Shown one piece after another: positions 39,366 to 48,338 of a DNA stretch of 63,765 nt; positions within the stretch are counted from its first letter, which is position 1; the number at the start of each line of letters is the position of its first letter. The position numbers and the translations under genes were made by a program. Below the pieces are notes generated by a model. The model ran no database searches, was not told the origin of the DNA, and was given only the letters and a program-made list of their open reading frames with translations. The DNA comes from Chlamydiales bacterium (lineage in GTDB: Bacteria; Chlamydiota; Chlamydiia; Chlamydiales; JAAKFR01): contig JAJACG010000023.1 in NCBI GenBank assembly GCA_022601635.1, forward strand, positions 1-63,765. The letters run 5' to 3'.

Positions 39366-39786
39366 ACTTGCCCTAATACCACTTATGATTCTTCTGACAA
39401 GCGCTCAGCCTGACTTACGTCGATTCTTGCTGATTCTGCACTCTGAAGAGACTAAAATCGAGGGCAACACCCTTGTTATGGGAGATGTCAGCCGCATGGC
39501 GGTCACCTATACAGTCATCCCCCATCCAGCTGCTACCGTGATGTCAGTCCAAGATGTTGTTGATAACTGGAAGAATCTCTTTTACCAAGATAAAACCAAC
39601 GCCTCGATTGTCTATAAAAAGAATGGATCGAAGGTACGCTCAACAGCTAGCAGGATCACAAATCCACGAATTGAAGGTGACACTTTAAAGTTTGATATTC
39701 TGTTTATTGGAAGTCATAGTCAGGAGGATTTGGGAGAGTGTGTGCTCTTCGTCTTCCGCACAACAATTCCCCCACATAGGCGATAG
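39355..39786 (+). CDS. Secreted paralog 4 of a four-gene tandem family
   Basis: 143 aa counting from a TTG start at 39355 that gives a proper signal peptide (MTRKLALIPLMILLTSAQP); GGAG lies about ten bases before it. A GTG at 39313 is possible but would put 14 charged residues ahead of the signal. The pattern is more diverged: LLILHSEE, NWKNLF, ITNPRIEG and EDLGECVLFVF, where the GSLGE Gly-Ser is lost. The stop runs three bases into the convergent tRNA gene. Confidence 0.72.
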   Translation: MTRKLALIPLMILLTSAQPDLRRFLLILHSEETKIEGNTLVMGDVSRMAVTYTVIPHPAATVMSVQDVVDNWKNLFYQDKTNASIVYKKNGSKVRSTASRITNPRIEGDTLKFDILFIGSHSQEDLGECVLFVFRTTIPPHRR

Positions 39787-39857
39787 CGGCAGTCGGACTC
39801 GAACCAACGACCCACGGATTATGATTCCGTTGCTCTAACCAACTGAGCTATGCCGCC
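39784..39857 (-). tRNA. tRNA-Met (CAT), elongator type
   Basis: 74-nt cloverleaf with anticodon CAT in the loop ATCATAA, D-loop AGTTGGTTA, T-loop TTCGAGT and a 7-bp acceptor stem whose first pair is G-U. No CCA is encoded. The alternative identity, lysidine-modified tRNA-Ile (CAT), cannot be excluded from sequence alone. It lies 15 nt after tRNA-fMet on the same strand. Confidence 0.88.
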
Positions 39858-39872
39858 CCATTTTCTGGGAAA

Positions 39873-39945
39873 TAGCGGGAGAAGGATTCGAACCTCCGAC
39901 CTTTGGGTTATGAGCCCAACGAGCTGACCACTGCTCCATCCCGCG
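39873..39945 (-). tRNA. tRNA-fMet (CAT), initiator
   Basis: 73-nt cloverleaf with anticodon CAT and three G-C pairs next to the anticodon loop (GGG/CCC). Position 1 (C) cannot pair with position 72 (U), and that 1-72 mismatch marks the initiator. No CCA is encoded. It lies just downstream of waaA and is probably co-transcribed with tRNA-Met. Confidence 0.93.
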
Positions 39946-39962
39946 ATAAGAAAAGCAATTTA

Positions 39963-41201
39963 TCACACGCTTTGAATTTCGTGCAAGGTTTCTTCTAAAG
40001 CTCCTTGAGATTCTTTCATCATCTGCTCTCCCCTCTCGCCAATTGTGCGCAACTTCTGTTCATCTTGCAGCAGTTCAACCGTTTTTTGAACAAGGTCATG
40101 ACGCACACAAAAGCCTGCTTCATAGCGACGCATTAGATCCAAAAGATCGGGCTGTTGATCCATGTGAGGACCATAAAGCACAGGCACACCATAGTAAGCT
40201 GGTTCCAAAATGTTGTGTCCTCCCACTTTGGCAATACTGCCACCTACAAAGGCGAGTGTTGATATTTTATAGCACTGTCTTAGTAGTCCCATTGCATCGA
40301 CTAGGACCACTTTTGCCTCACCAAAGTAGGGTCTCTTGCTAAAGCGGTGGAAGGGAATATTTTCCGATGCGAGCATGCGAGCAACGGCATCAAAGCGTTC
40401 TGGATGGCGCGGCACCAAAAAGACCTTCAGATCGGGAATGCGTTTCCAGATGCGATTGAGAGCTGCGATCCAGAGCTTTTCTTCTGGATCATGCGTTGAC
40501 CCAAGGGTCAGCAGAGGTCCATCGACCTGTAGTTTTTTGATATCTAGCAGCGTCTCCTCATCTGCCATACCATCTAGCTTGATATTACCCGTCACCTTTA
40601 CTTGTGAGATGCCGAGCTTGCGAAAGCGATGAGCATAGAGATCGCCTTGAACTAGCAACTTGTCAAAAGAGCCTAGCAGCTTATTCGAAAAGAGTGGAAA
40701 GCGCTCATATCTTTTGAGTGAACGCTCTGAGAGCTTACCGTTGACCAGAATGAGCTTCGCACCACACTTCTTTGCTGCATCTTGGAAATTGAACCAAAAA
40801 TCTGTCTCTGTAAGCAGGACAAGGTCTGGCTTCACTCTCTTGATGATGGGACGTATGATATAGGCTAGGTCAAAGGGCAAGTAGACGTGGTAGTCAGCCT
40901 CAGGGGCCACCTTCTTTCCCTCACGGTGACCCGTTTCGGTCACAGTTGAGAGAATGATCACCCTATTCTCATCTTTGAGTTTGCGAACTAATGGGGCGAC
41001 AGCTTTAGTCTCTCCCATTGAGACGGCATGAATCCAAACAACTTGCTTGCCTTTGCTCTCAATATGAGGAAAACCAGCGCCGAGGCGTGGCAGAAAGTTT
41101 GAGCGATACTTTTTCGTGCGCATCATCTCCACTCCCATCTTCCCCAGAGTTGGCAATGCCACTAGGTGAAGAAGCGAGTTGTAGAGAAGAGGAAATGTCA
41201 T
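39963..41201 (-). CDS. waaA: 3-deoxy-D-manno-octulosonic acid (Kdo) transferase
   Basis: Inner-membrane glycosyltransferase that attaches Kdo residues to lipid A; the chlamydial enzyme (GseA) can add several. An N-terminal anchor (LYNSLLHLVALPTLGKMG) is followed by WIHAVSMGETKA with the catalytic Glu, then the GT-B domain with VNGKLSERSLKRY, GSTHDPEE, and GGSIAKVGGHNILEPA for sugar-nucleotide binding. 412 aa. It overlaps the leuS stop by 4 nt, the same pairing as in Chlamydia. Confidence 0.95.
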   Translation of the reverse strand: MTFPLLYNSLLHLVALPTLGKMGVEMMRTKKYRSNFLPRLGAGFPHIESKGKQVVWIHAVSMGETKAVAPLVRKLKDENRVIILSTVTETGHREGKKVAPEADYHVYLPFDLAYIIRPIIKRVKPDLVLLTETDFWFNFQDAAKKCGAKLILVNGKLSERSLKRYERFPLFSNKLLGSFDKLLVQGDLYAHRFRKLGISQVKVTGNIKLDGMADEETLLDIKKLQVDGPLLTLGSTHDPEEKLWIAALNRIWKRIPDLKVFLVPRHPERFDAVARMLASENIPFHRFSKRPYFGEAKVVLVDAMGLLRQCYKISTLAFVGGSIAKVGGHNILEPAYYGVPVLYGPHMDQQPDLLDLMRRYEAGFCVRHDLVQKTVELLQDEQKLRTIGERGEQMMKESQGALEETLHEIQSV

Positions 41202-43651
41202 TTCACCACGATATTAAGGAGTTTGTTAGGGACAAAGATGACCTTAACAATCTTTCCAGTCAAATGTTTTGTCACCTGCTCTGATTTCTGAGCAAGTTCC
41301 ATCAGCTGCTGCTCACTACAACCTTTGGCTAGCTCAAAGCGCTCTCGCACACGTCCATTGACTTGCACCACATAGGTAACCGACTCATCCTCAAGATGGC
41401 TCTTATCCACTGCAGGCCATGGAGCGTGCGCAACACTGCTTTTTTGTCCTAAGTGAATCCAAAGCTCTTCCGCCATATGGGGAGCAAAAGGAGCAAGCGC
41501 TTGGATTGCCATCAATATTGCCTCTTTCGAATAGCTCTTTTGCGGAATCATCTCGTTGATGAAGATCATCATCTTCGAAATAGCAGTGTTGAACTGCATC
41601 TGTTCTATATCGCGCTCCACACCATCAATCAATCTATGACCCAATTTCAACCCATCGCCATCTGCTTGTACCTTATCAGAGGTACACATCTCGAAGAAGC
41701 GGTTTAAGAAGCGTCTGCAGCCACCCACAGAGTCCGTATTCCACACCTTTTCCTTGTCGATCGGCCCCATGAACATGCAGTAGAGACGCAGAGCATCAGC
41801 ACCAAACTCTTCAATCACCTCTGTTGGCGAAACGCCATTTAGCTTTGACTTGGACATCTTCTCGACAGAAGAGACGAGCTCCTCACCGCTCTCCCAGTGG
41901 CAGAAACGGCCATCTTTTTCCACAACCTCAGAAACATCGACATAGCCCCCCTCTCTCTTCTGAAAGGCTCGTGCGACAATTAGCCCTTGATTGCAGAGCT
42001 TTTTAAAAGGCTCTTTCGTACTAACTAGACCTAAATCATAGAGCACCTTGTGCCAAAATCTAGCATACAGCAGATGCAAGACAGCATGTTCTGCTCCGCC
42101 CACATAGAGGTCAATCGGCATCCAATACTTCTCTTTTTGGGGGTCCCACGCAAGATGCTCATTTTGCGGATCGATGTAGCGCAAGTAGTACCAGCATGAG
42201 CCGCCCCACTGCGGCATGGTGTTAGTCTCACGAAGCGCCTTTTGACCACCATCTTCCACTTCGACCCATTCGCGCACCTTGGCAAGAGGGCTCTCACCGG
42301 TCTCGCTTGGCTTGTACTCTTCAACTTCAGGAGGTAGAAGCGGCAGTTCATCTACATTCAATGTGCGCATAGAGCCATCTTCAAAATGCAAGACAGGAAT
42401 GGGCTCTCCCCAGTAGCGTTGACGTGAGAAAAGCCAGTCGCGCAGTTTGTAGTTGATGGTGCGCTCTCCATAACCGCTCTTCTCGAGCCAAGCAGCTGCC
42501 AGCTCTTTCGCCTCTTTAACCTTTTTGCCATTGAGATCGAGTTGATCACTCTTGGAGTTGATAATCACTCCCTCATCGACCACCTGTCTCTTCTCAAGAC
42601 CATACTTTTCTACAAACTCAGCATCGCGGCTATCGTGACCAGGTACGCCCATGACAGCGCCTGTTCCATAGCTCATCAAGACGTAGTCGGCGATCCAAAT
42701 GGGCAATTTCTCCCCATTGACTGGGTTGATTGCATAGCCGCCGGTGAAGACGCCACTCTTCTCTTTTTCCAATTCCGCGCGTTCCAAATCGCTCTTAGAA
42801 GCGGCAGCCTTTTGGTAGGCAGCAATAGCCTCTTTCTGCTCGCCACTTGTCACCTTTTCTACAAGAGGATGCTCCGGCGCGAGCACCAAGAAGGTTACGC
42901 CAAAAATGGTGTCGTGACGCGTTGTGAAGACGGAAACTTTCTCATCACCAGCTGGGAAGTGAACATGCGTGCCTTCGCTTCTTCCAATCCAGTTTTCTTG
43001 CAGCTTTTTCAGACCGTGTGGCCAATCAAGCTCATCTAGATCATCCAAAAGACGATCTGCATAGTCTGTTATCTTCAAAACCCACTGACGAAGAGGCCTC
43101 TTTTCTACTGGATGCCCACCCTCTACGGAGCGCCCCTCTTCGATCTCTTCATTGGCCAGAACAGCTTTGAGAGCTGGACACCAGTTGACCATCATGTCAG
43201 CTTGATAGGCGAGCCCCTTTTCATAGAGTTTGGTGAAAATCCACTGTGTCCATTTATAGAACTTGGGGTCGCTTGTGCGGATCTCTCGATTCCAATCATA
43301 GGCGTATCCCATGCTTTTGAGCTGCTCTTTGAAGTTGCGGATATTGACATCAGTGGTGACGGCGGGATGCGTGCCAGTGCGAATAGCATACTGTTCAGCA
43401 GGCAGGCCGAAGCTGTCCCAGCCCATCGGATGTAAGACGGCAAAGCCTTTTGCGCTCTTGTATCTAGCAATAATATCGGTAGCAGTGTAGCCGATTAGAT
43501 GGCCGACGTGGAGGCCAGCACCTGAGGGGTAGGGAAACATGTCTAGGACAAAGTACTTCTCTCGATTGGAGCAATCCTCGACGCTAAAGGTTTGATGTTC
43601 ATTCCAATGGGCTTGCCACCTCTTTTCGATCTCATCTGGGTCATATTTCAT
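41198..43651 (-). CDS. leuS: Leucyl-tRNA synthetase
   Basis: Class I aminoacyl-tRNA synthetase. HIGH-type motif HVGHLIGYT, KMSKS in VEKMSKSKLNG, CP1 editing domain (TTRHDTIFGVTF, GTGAVMGVPGHDSRD) and the C-terminal anticodon-binding domain are present. I start it at the ATG at 43651 (MKYDPDEIEKRW), where homologs begin; a longer frame to 43693 adds 14 unlikely residues. 817 aa. No Shine-Dalgarno, and a -10 box ends nine bases upstream. Confidence 0.96.
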   Translation of the reverse strand: MKYDPDEIEKRWQAHWNEHQTFSVEDCSNREKYFVLDMFPYPSGAGLHVGHLIGYTATDIIARYKSAKGFAVLHPMGWDSFGLPAEQYAIRTGTHPAVTTDVNIRNFKEQLKSMGYAYDWNREIRTSDPKFYKWTQWIFTKLYEKGLAYQADMMVNWCPALKAVLANEEIEEGRSVEGGHPVEKRPLRQWVLKITDYADRLLDDLDELDWPHGLKKLQENWIGRSEGTHVHFPAGDEKVSVFTTRHDTIFGVTFLVLAPEHPLVEKVTSGEQKEAIAAYQKAAASKSDLERAELEKEKSGVFTGGYAINPVNGEKLPIWIADYVLMSYGTGAVMGVPGHDSRDAEFVEKYGLEKRQVVDEGVIINSKSDQLDLNGKKVKEAKELAAAWLEKSGYGERTINYKLRDWLFSRQRYWGEPIPVLHFEDGSMRTLNVDELPLLPPEVEEYKPSETGESPLAKVREWVEVEDGGQKALRETNTMPQWGGSCWYYLRYIDPQNEHLAWDPQKEKYWMPIDLYVGGAEHAVLHLLYARFWHKVLYDLGLVSTKEPFKKLCNQGLIVARAFQKREGGYVDVSEVVEKDGRFCHWESGEELVSSVEKMSKSKLNGVSPTEVIEEFGADALRLYCMFMGPIDKEKVWNTDSVGGCRRFLNRFFEMCTSDKVQADGDGLKLGHRLIDGVERDIEQMQFNTAISKMMIFINEMIPQKSYSKEAILMAIQALAPFAPHMAEELWIHLGQKSSVAHAPWPAVDKSHLEDESVTYVVQVNGRVRERFELAKGCSEQQLMELAQKSEQVTKHLTGKIVKVIFVPNKLLNIVVK

Positions 43652-43660
43652 AGGGGTAAG

Positions 43661-43689
43661 AGTGTAGCAATAGACCCCTATTGGGTCAA
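43661..43689 (-). promoter_or_regulatory. Predicted near-leaderless promoter of leuS-waaA
   Basis: Minus strand: TTGACC (43689-43684), 17-bp spacer ending TG-C, TACACT (43666-43661), nine bases to the ATG. A 7-bp inverted repeat (TAGGGGT / ACCCCTA, 43651-43657 and 43674-43680) spans the -10 region and could be an operator. Confidence 0.5.
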
Positions 43690-44246
43690 GCATCGCTCAA
43701 AGAGGAAACACTACTGGGATCGTCAGAAGAAGAAGCTCTGCGCTGTCTACTAACCTCAGCTCTCCGCCCTATCTGATCAACTGCCCGCTTCTTTTTAACT
43801 TTCAGCTCGAATTGCTTATGTCTGGTTTCTAGCTTGGCCTGAGAGGGAGTCCAACCCTTTAAGTGGGAGTAGATGGCTCCACCAAAAATAACCATCAGTA
43901 GGCCGCATGCACCAGCTGAGAAGGCATGCTGACCACCCCAGTGAGCCCACTGTTTGCAGCAGAGCTGAGAGGGCCACTTATTTAGATGCATCGCGCCACG
44001 TCCAATCCCGGCTAGGAGGAGGAGAGAGCCGACAGTGATGATAGCGGCAAAGATGAGCCCCATCTTGCGTGAGTTGATGTAGGAGAGAGTCTGCTTCTGG
44101 CCAACATAAGCAATAAAAATGATGCGACCTACTAGATCCGATCGAGGCCTATACGGGCGAGAAATGACCTGAATAGAGCCTCTATCAAGAGAATCCAAGT
44201 CGCGACTCCACGCTTTTCCACCCATAAGGGGTCCTAAACTAGTCAT
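43686..44246 (-). CDS. Putative inclusion membrane (Inc-like) protein
   Basis: A 186-aa protein with a polar N-terminus of about 60 residues, two hydrophobic segments (about 62-82 and 107-127) and a basic then Ser/Asp-rich tail (ASSSDDPSSVSSLSDA). The bilobed layout fits Inc proteins, though the 24-residue gap with two adjacent Cys (LCCK) is longer than usual. Its Shine-Dalgarno (AGGAG) lies inside a perfect hairpin, suggesting control of translation. First of a cluster of Inc-like genes. Confidence 0.62.
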   Translation of the reverse strand: MTSLGPLMGGKAWSRDLDSLDRGSIQVISRPYRPRSDLVGRIIFIAYVGQKQTLSYINSRKMGLIFAAIITVGSLLLLAGIGRGAMHLNKWPSQLCCKQWAHWGGQHAFSAGACGLLMVIFGGAIYSHLKGWTPSQAKLETRHKQFELKVKKKRAVDQIGRRAEVSRQRRASSSDDPSSVSSLSDA

Positions 44247-44250
44247 AAAA

Positions 44251-44283
44251 CAATACTCCTATAACGTTTGTTAAGGAGTATTG
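44251..44283 (-). promoter_or_regulatory. Hairpin that sequesters the Shine-Dalgarno of an Inc-like gene
   Basis: Perfect 10-bp inverted repeat CAATACTCCT / AGGAGTATTG with a 13-nt loop, ending four bases before the ATG at 44246. The AGGAG ribosome-binding site pairs with CTCCT in the stem. It could be a translational switch (thermometer-like), or a DNA operator since the arms are also palindromic. Confidence 0.6.
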
Positions 44284-44319
44284 TATCACATCAATATTAA
44301 ATTTTAATTAATGCTTATA

Positions 44320-45303
44320 TTAAGATCGTTTGAAGATCTTGGGCAGGTGCACACCATCATATCTATCTATGATTGTATTGAAACCAAGCCCGTTTTGAGC
44401 TTCCTGTCTCGCCTCTGCTTGACGTCTACAAAGTGGAGCTGGTGTTTTTCTGTCAGCGTTGAGATTGTCATAGAAGAGGTTTAAGGCCTGAGCGCGCATC
44501 GGATTTTGTTTTGCCCACTCTCCAAGAGCCTGGCCGCCACCATCGACAGCAAAGAGCTTAGCATATTTAGTATCGATCTCATCCTCGACATATTCAGGAT
44601 CCTGATCCTTCTCTTGTATCATGCGGCCCTTAGGAAGCGCTTTTGCAACCTCTTTCACAGTCTCCACACCAGCTTTACGAATCCGCTCGATATGACTCTT
44701 GGTCATCTCAGCCACAAGAGCCTCTTTCGTTTCTTTATCTGCAGACTGCCTAAACATTTCAGGCATCCCCTGACGCCCCAACACCCAAGTTACAAAGGCT
44801 ACTCTATGGACATCGGGCATATCTTTTACTGAAGTAAAAGTTGACCAGTAATGAGCTTGAAACTCGGCGTGATAATCAGCAGCTTCCACACAGTTTAACC
44901 ATGATGGATTTACAATCAGCTTTGCAAATTGTGGTTTCTTACTCACAATCTGCTTAACTTCATTGTCTCTTTTTGACGGTGTCATAGTAGATAGATCCCA
45001 TTTTAGTCGCTTAGATTTGTGAGTGAACAGCTCGATTTCTGCGCTTTTGTCTCTTGCAACCTTAGCAAAGATAATGCTGTTCGCAATCGCACCAACAGTC
45101 ATAGCTACAGCGCCTACACCAACGACACCCCAAGGCGTACCCTTGTAAAGATTCATGCTCCAGTTACCACGTACGGCAACTGTAATCACTGCTGCTGCAG
45201 CAATAACAGTAAGCGCTGCAAAAGTAATCGCAGTAGCTTTAGAAAGAGCATGTTGCCTTGCGAGCTGATTTCCAACTGTAAAACCTTGAATCGGTTGTAC
45301 CAT
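44320..45303 (-). CDS. Inc-like protein, paralog pair member 1
   Basis: A 327-aa protein with two hydrophobic segments (about 23-44 and 58-80) and a long soluble domain. The C-terminal region (DTKYAKLF, then A-x-GEWAKQNPMRAQALNLFYDNLN, and LPKIFKR at the end) is clearly related to that of the next gene. GGGGAG precedes the ATG. Likely a vacuole-membrane effector; the shared soluble domain has no recognised function. Confidence 0.72.
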   Translation of the reverse strand: MVQPIQGFTVGNQLARQHALSKATAITFAALTVIAAAAVITVAVRGNWSMNLYKGTPWGVVGVGAVAMTVGAIANSIIFAKVARDKSAEIELFTHKSKRLKWDLSTMTPSKRDNEVKQIVSKKPQFAKLIVNPSWLNCVEAADYHAEFQAHYWSTFTSVKDMPDVHRVAFVTWVLGRQGMPEMFRQSADKETKEALVAEMTKSHIERIRKAGVETVKEVAKALPKGRMIQEKDQDPEYVEDEIDTKYAKLFAVDGGGQALGEWAKQNPMRAQALNLFYDNLNADRKTPAPLCRRQAEARQEAQNGLGFNTIIDRYDGVHLPKIFKRS

Positions 45304-45324
45304 TATACAATCTCCCCTCTGATA

Positions 45325-46161
45325 TTATTTTTGAAAAACTTTTGGTAGCTCTTGGTCTTGGTAGTACTGACGTACCTCTTCCATATTCCCTGCTTGAGCC
45401 AAACGCTTAGATGAATCCTTGCGACCGTTCTGCAGAATCGCAAACCTCCCCTCCAACCCATCATTGATATGATCAAAGAAGAGATCGAGCGCCTGCTTTC
45501 TTGTGTGGTTTGCTTTGGCAAACTCGGAAAACGTACTCTGCCCACCAGCATAGGCAAAGAGCGACTGATACTTAGCATCAAGATCACCCTCTGGCAGATT
45601 ATGCATAATTAGCCTCACCCCCACATGCTGATTCGCATTGCGAATCGCTTCAATCTGCTCTTGCGTCATCTGAGCCACAATCTCCTGACGATGCTCTGCC
45701 TTATTGCGCAAGCGAACAAAAACAGCACCCGGAGTCACCAAACCAACTCTGTCTTGCCTTTCTGTAAAGATATGATCGAATAGATCATCTCTTTGAGCAT
45801 GCCCTGCCAGCCCTTCCGATGTATTGATTTCATCAAGAATATTATTTAAATTCACAGGTGGCTGTGGCTGTGGATCATCAATCTCTTCTACTTCGCCTGC
45901 TACTTCTGGATGCTGGCGACGAGCATAGATAGCTAGGTAAATCGCTCCAGCTGTTGCCGCCATAGCTCCTACCGACGCAGAAAGACCAGCCACACAGTAA
46001 GCCTTATTCGCAAATTGAGCGATATTACCACTATACATCAAATAGGCTGCACCAGCCGCCATAATCACAGCTAATGCAACAGAGGCTGTCATCCCCTGGT
46101 GCGCTCTCTTTTTTCTAACCTCAAAATGGGACTGTTCCCCTCGAACAACTGGACTTGCCAT
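45325..46161 (-). CDS. Inc-like protein, paralog pair member 2
   Basis: A 278-aa protein with hydrophobic segments at about 24-43 and 55-79, an acidic linker with a QPQPP tract, and the same C-terminal domain as its neighbour (DAKYQSLF, FSEFAKANHTRKQALDLFFDHIN, LPKVFQK end). GGAG lies eight bases before the ATG. First gene of the pair, 21 nt upstream of its paralog, so probably one transcript. Confidence 0.72.
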   Translation of the reverse strand: MASPVVRGEQSHFEVRKKRAHQGMTASVALAVIMAAGAAYLMYSGNIAQFANKAYCVAGLSASVGAMAATAGAIYLAIYARRQHPEVAGEVEEIDDPQPQPPVNLNNILDEINTSEGLAGHAQRDDLFDHIFTERQDRVGLVTPGAVFVRLRNKAEHRQEIVAQMTQEQIEAIRNANQHVGVRLIMHNLPEGDLDAKYQSLFAYAGGQSTFSEFAKANHTRKQALDLFFDHINDGLEGRFAILQNGRKDSSKRLAQAGNMEEVRQYYQDQELPKVFQK

Positions 46162-46223
46162 AGTAAAACTCCATTTTTTGTACCTATATAGCTCAATTAT
46201 AATAATTTAACGTTAAGTTGATA

Positions 46224-46442
46224 TTAAGATTTGATTAAAGATATTATTTTAATTGATAATAGAGAGAGAGACAGAGCTGTCGAAGCGGAGGCGAAGACGC
46301 CAAACATCTGTGGACCAGGCATCGTTCTTGGCTGCTTCAACAGAAATATAGCTGAAGTTAAAAAAATAACTGTGATCACTGATAGGGTCGCGATCTCCAT
46401 CTTTTCAGAAGGTGTGGACGAGCTTACAGAACAGACTAACAT
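46224..46442 (-). CDS. Small two-helix (Inc-like) membrane protein
   Basis: A 72-aa frame (or 58 aa from the internal ATG at 46400) with two hydrophobic segments, about 17-35 and 47-69, and a short basic loop (KQPRTMPGPQ). It has the minimal bilobed pattern and lies upstream of two Inc-like genes in the same orientation. Neither start has a clear Shine-Dalgarno. An opposite-strand frame here has no protein-like features. Confidence 0.42.
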   Translation of the reverse strand: MLVCSVSSSTPSEKMEIATLSVITVIFLTSAIFLLKQPRTMPGPQMFGVFASASTALSLSLLSIKIISLIKS

Positions 46443-46505
46443 TTTTTACTAGATGTTATTTTAAATGAATAGTATAGTCCGACACATATTTAAGTAGAAG
46501 GAAGA

Positions 46506-48338
46506 ATGAGAGTTATAACAGGCACTTTGCGCGCTCACCGCCGCGGCTTCGGATTTGTCAAAGGCGATGCGGAGGAGGTCTTTATCCCCAAGCGAGAGAT
46601 GCGCGGCGCTGTCGATGGAGACGAAGTCGAAGTACAAGTCTCCCCCATCCGCAATGAGAAGGGGCTAGAGGGCAAGATCAAACAGGTACTCAAAAGAGGG
46701 CGACAGCACGCTGCTGGCACCATCTGCGAGATCTACAAGAAAATCCCCTACGCCTATGTTCCCCTACTTGGCGATGAACTTATGCGCATTAAGTGTCAGG
46801 AGAAGCTTCAGATTGGCGATCGCATCTCTATTCAGATCGAAGAGTGGGGCAGTCAGAAGAAGGAGCCTGTTGGCCGCATGATTGACCACTTGGGTCATAT
46901 ATCTGAGCCCGGTTGCGATATCAACGCTGCTATTGAAGAATTTGAGCTAGAGGGCGACTTCCCCCCTCAAGTCCGCGAGGAAGCGAAAGCTTTTGGCACG
47001 AGTGTAGGCGAGATTGGAGATCGACTCGATCTACGCGACCTTGTGACCATTACAATCGACCCTAAGACAGCAAAAGATTTTGACGACGCTCTCTCTTTGA
47101 GGGTAGATGAGAGGGGCCATTTTCATCTCGCCGTTCATATCGCCGATGTGAGCCACTATGTTAAGCCAGGCTCCCATTTGGACAATGAAGCGAAGAAGCG
47201 CTGCAATTCCACCTACCTGCCTGGCACGGTCATCCCCATGCTCCCTCATGAACTCTCAAGTAACCTTTGCAGCTTGATGCCAAAGGTTGATCGCTTCGCT
47301 GTTTCAGTGATGATGGAGATGGATTCCAAGGGTGAAGTGGTTGATTACAGCTTTGGTAGAAGCGTCATCCACTCCAACAAGCGCTTTTCCTATGAAGAGG
47401 CGTATGAGGTACTGAAGGGCAAAGAAAGCCCCCACAAAGAGCTTCTCGAGAATCTAGTAAAGCTCTGCCATGTATTGAAAAAGAGACGCTCTGAGCGCGG
47501 CAGCATTGAGTTTGCTCTACCCGACACGCAGCTGCGCCTGGATAGCAAGGGCATGCCCACGCATGTGGAAATTGTTGAATATGATATCACCCATCAGCTT
47601 GTGGAAGAGTGCATGCTTGCAGCAAATGCTCTTGTTGCCAAACACCTTACCTCCAAAAACAGACCACTTGCCTACAGAGTCCACGATGAGCCTTTTGACG
47701 AAAAGATGAAGGATTTCGCTGCAACAGTCACAGCTCTTGGCTACAAGCTTTCTCCAAAACCAGAGGCTGAAGAGCTACAACTCTTCTTTGATGAGGTGCG
47801 CGAAACTGCGCTTGGAAAGTTTTTTGCGACTCTATTTATTCGCACGATGAAGATGGCCATCTACTCTACAGACAACATTGGTCATTTTGGTTTGAGTCTG
47901 GAGCACTACACCCACTTCACCAGCCCCATTCGCCGCTACGTCGACCTGATGGTGCACCGCGCACTTTTAGGCGAACCTGTTGATGATCTAGATGACATTG
48001 CTGAGGCGTGCTCCGAAAAGGAGCGACTCTCTGCTAGAGCAGAAGGGTCAGTGCTCAATTTGAAGAAGTTGCGCTATTTGCAGATGAAGGCGAAGAATCG
48101 CGATCACTTTGAAGCTGTTGTAACCGCGGTAAAACCAAATGGTTTCGTCTTTGAAGTTGGAGAGTTTTTGCTAGAAGGCTTTGTGCCACTTGCAGCGTTT
48201 GAGGATCACTTTAGCTTTGATGCAAGCACGATGAGCGTGAAGTCGAGGCGTGACAGTTATAAGACCGGTGATCGCATTGAGGTCTACCCAGATGAGATTG
48301 ATCTCATCACTCAAGACGTAGTCTGGTCAATATATTAA
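46506..48338 (+). CDS. rnr: Ribonuclease R / RNase II family exoribonuclease
   Basis: Processive 3'-5' exoribonuclease. An N-terminal cold-shock domain (RVITGTLRAHRRGFGFVKGD), the RNB domain with metal-binding DPKTAKDFDDALSL, the HFTSPIRRYVDLMVHRAL motif and a C-terminal S1 domain are visible. 610 aa, shorter than E. coli RNase R because it lacks the long basic tail and extra N-terminal helix-turn-helix. GAAGGA precedes the ATG. Confidence 0.94.
   Translation: MRVITGTLRAHRRGFGFVKGDAEEVFIPKREMRGAVDGDEVEVQVSPIRNEKGLEGKIKQVLKRGRQHAAGTICEIYKKIPYAYVPLLGDELMRIKCQEKLQIGDRISIQIEEWGSQKKEPVGRMIDHLGHISEPGCDINAAIEEFELEGDFPPQVREEAKAFGTSVGEIGDRLDLRDLVTITIDPKTAKDFDDALSLRVDERGHFHLAVHIADVSHYVKPGSHLDNEAKKRCNSTYLPGTVIPMLPHELSSNLCSLMPKVDRFAVSVMMEMDSKGEVVDYSFGRSVIHSNKRFSYEEAYEVLKGKESPHKELLENLVKLCHVLKKRRSERGSIEFALPDTQLRLDSKGMPTHVEIVEYDITHQLVEECMLAANALVAKHLTSKNRPLAYRVHDEPFDEKMKDFAATVTALGYKLSPKPEAEELQLFFDEVRETALGKFFATLFIRTMKMAIYSTDNIGHFGLSLEHYTHFTSPIRRYVDLMVHRALLGEPVDDLDDIAEACSEKERLSARAEGSVLNLKKLRYLQMKAKNRDHFEAVVTAVKPNGFVFEVGEFLLEGFVPLAAFEDHFSFDASTMSVKSRRDSYKTGDRIEVYPDEIDLITQDVVWSIY

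Noticed and set aside
44140..46200. Possible membrane-transport operon on the minus strand
   Set aside because: The proteins have only two hydrophobic segments each and long soluble tails; the bilobed Inc pattern explains them better than a transporter.
46231..46452. Plus-strand 73-aa frame opposite the small two-helix protein
   Set aside because: No hydrophobic or domain pattern and no ribosome site; the minus-strand frame is the more protein-like.
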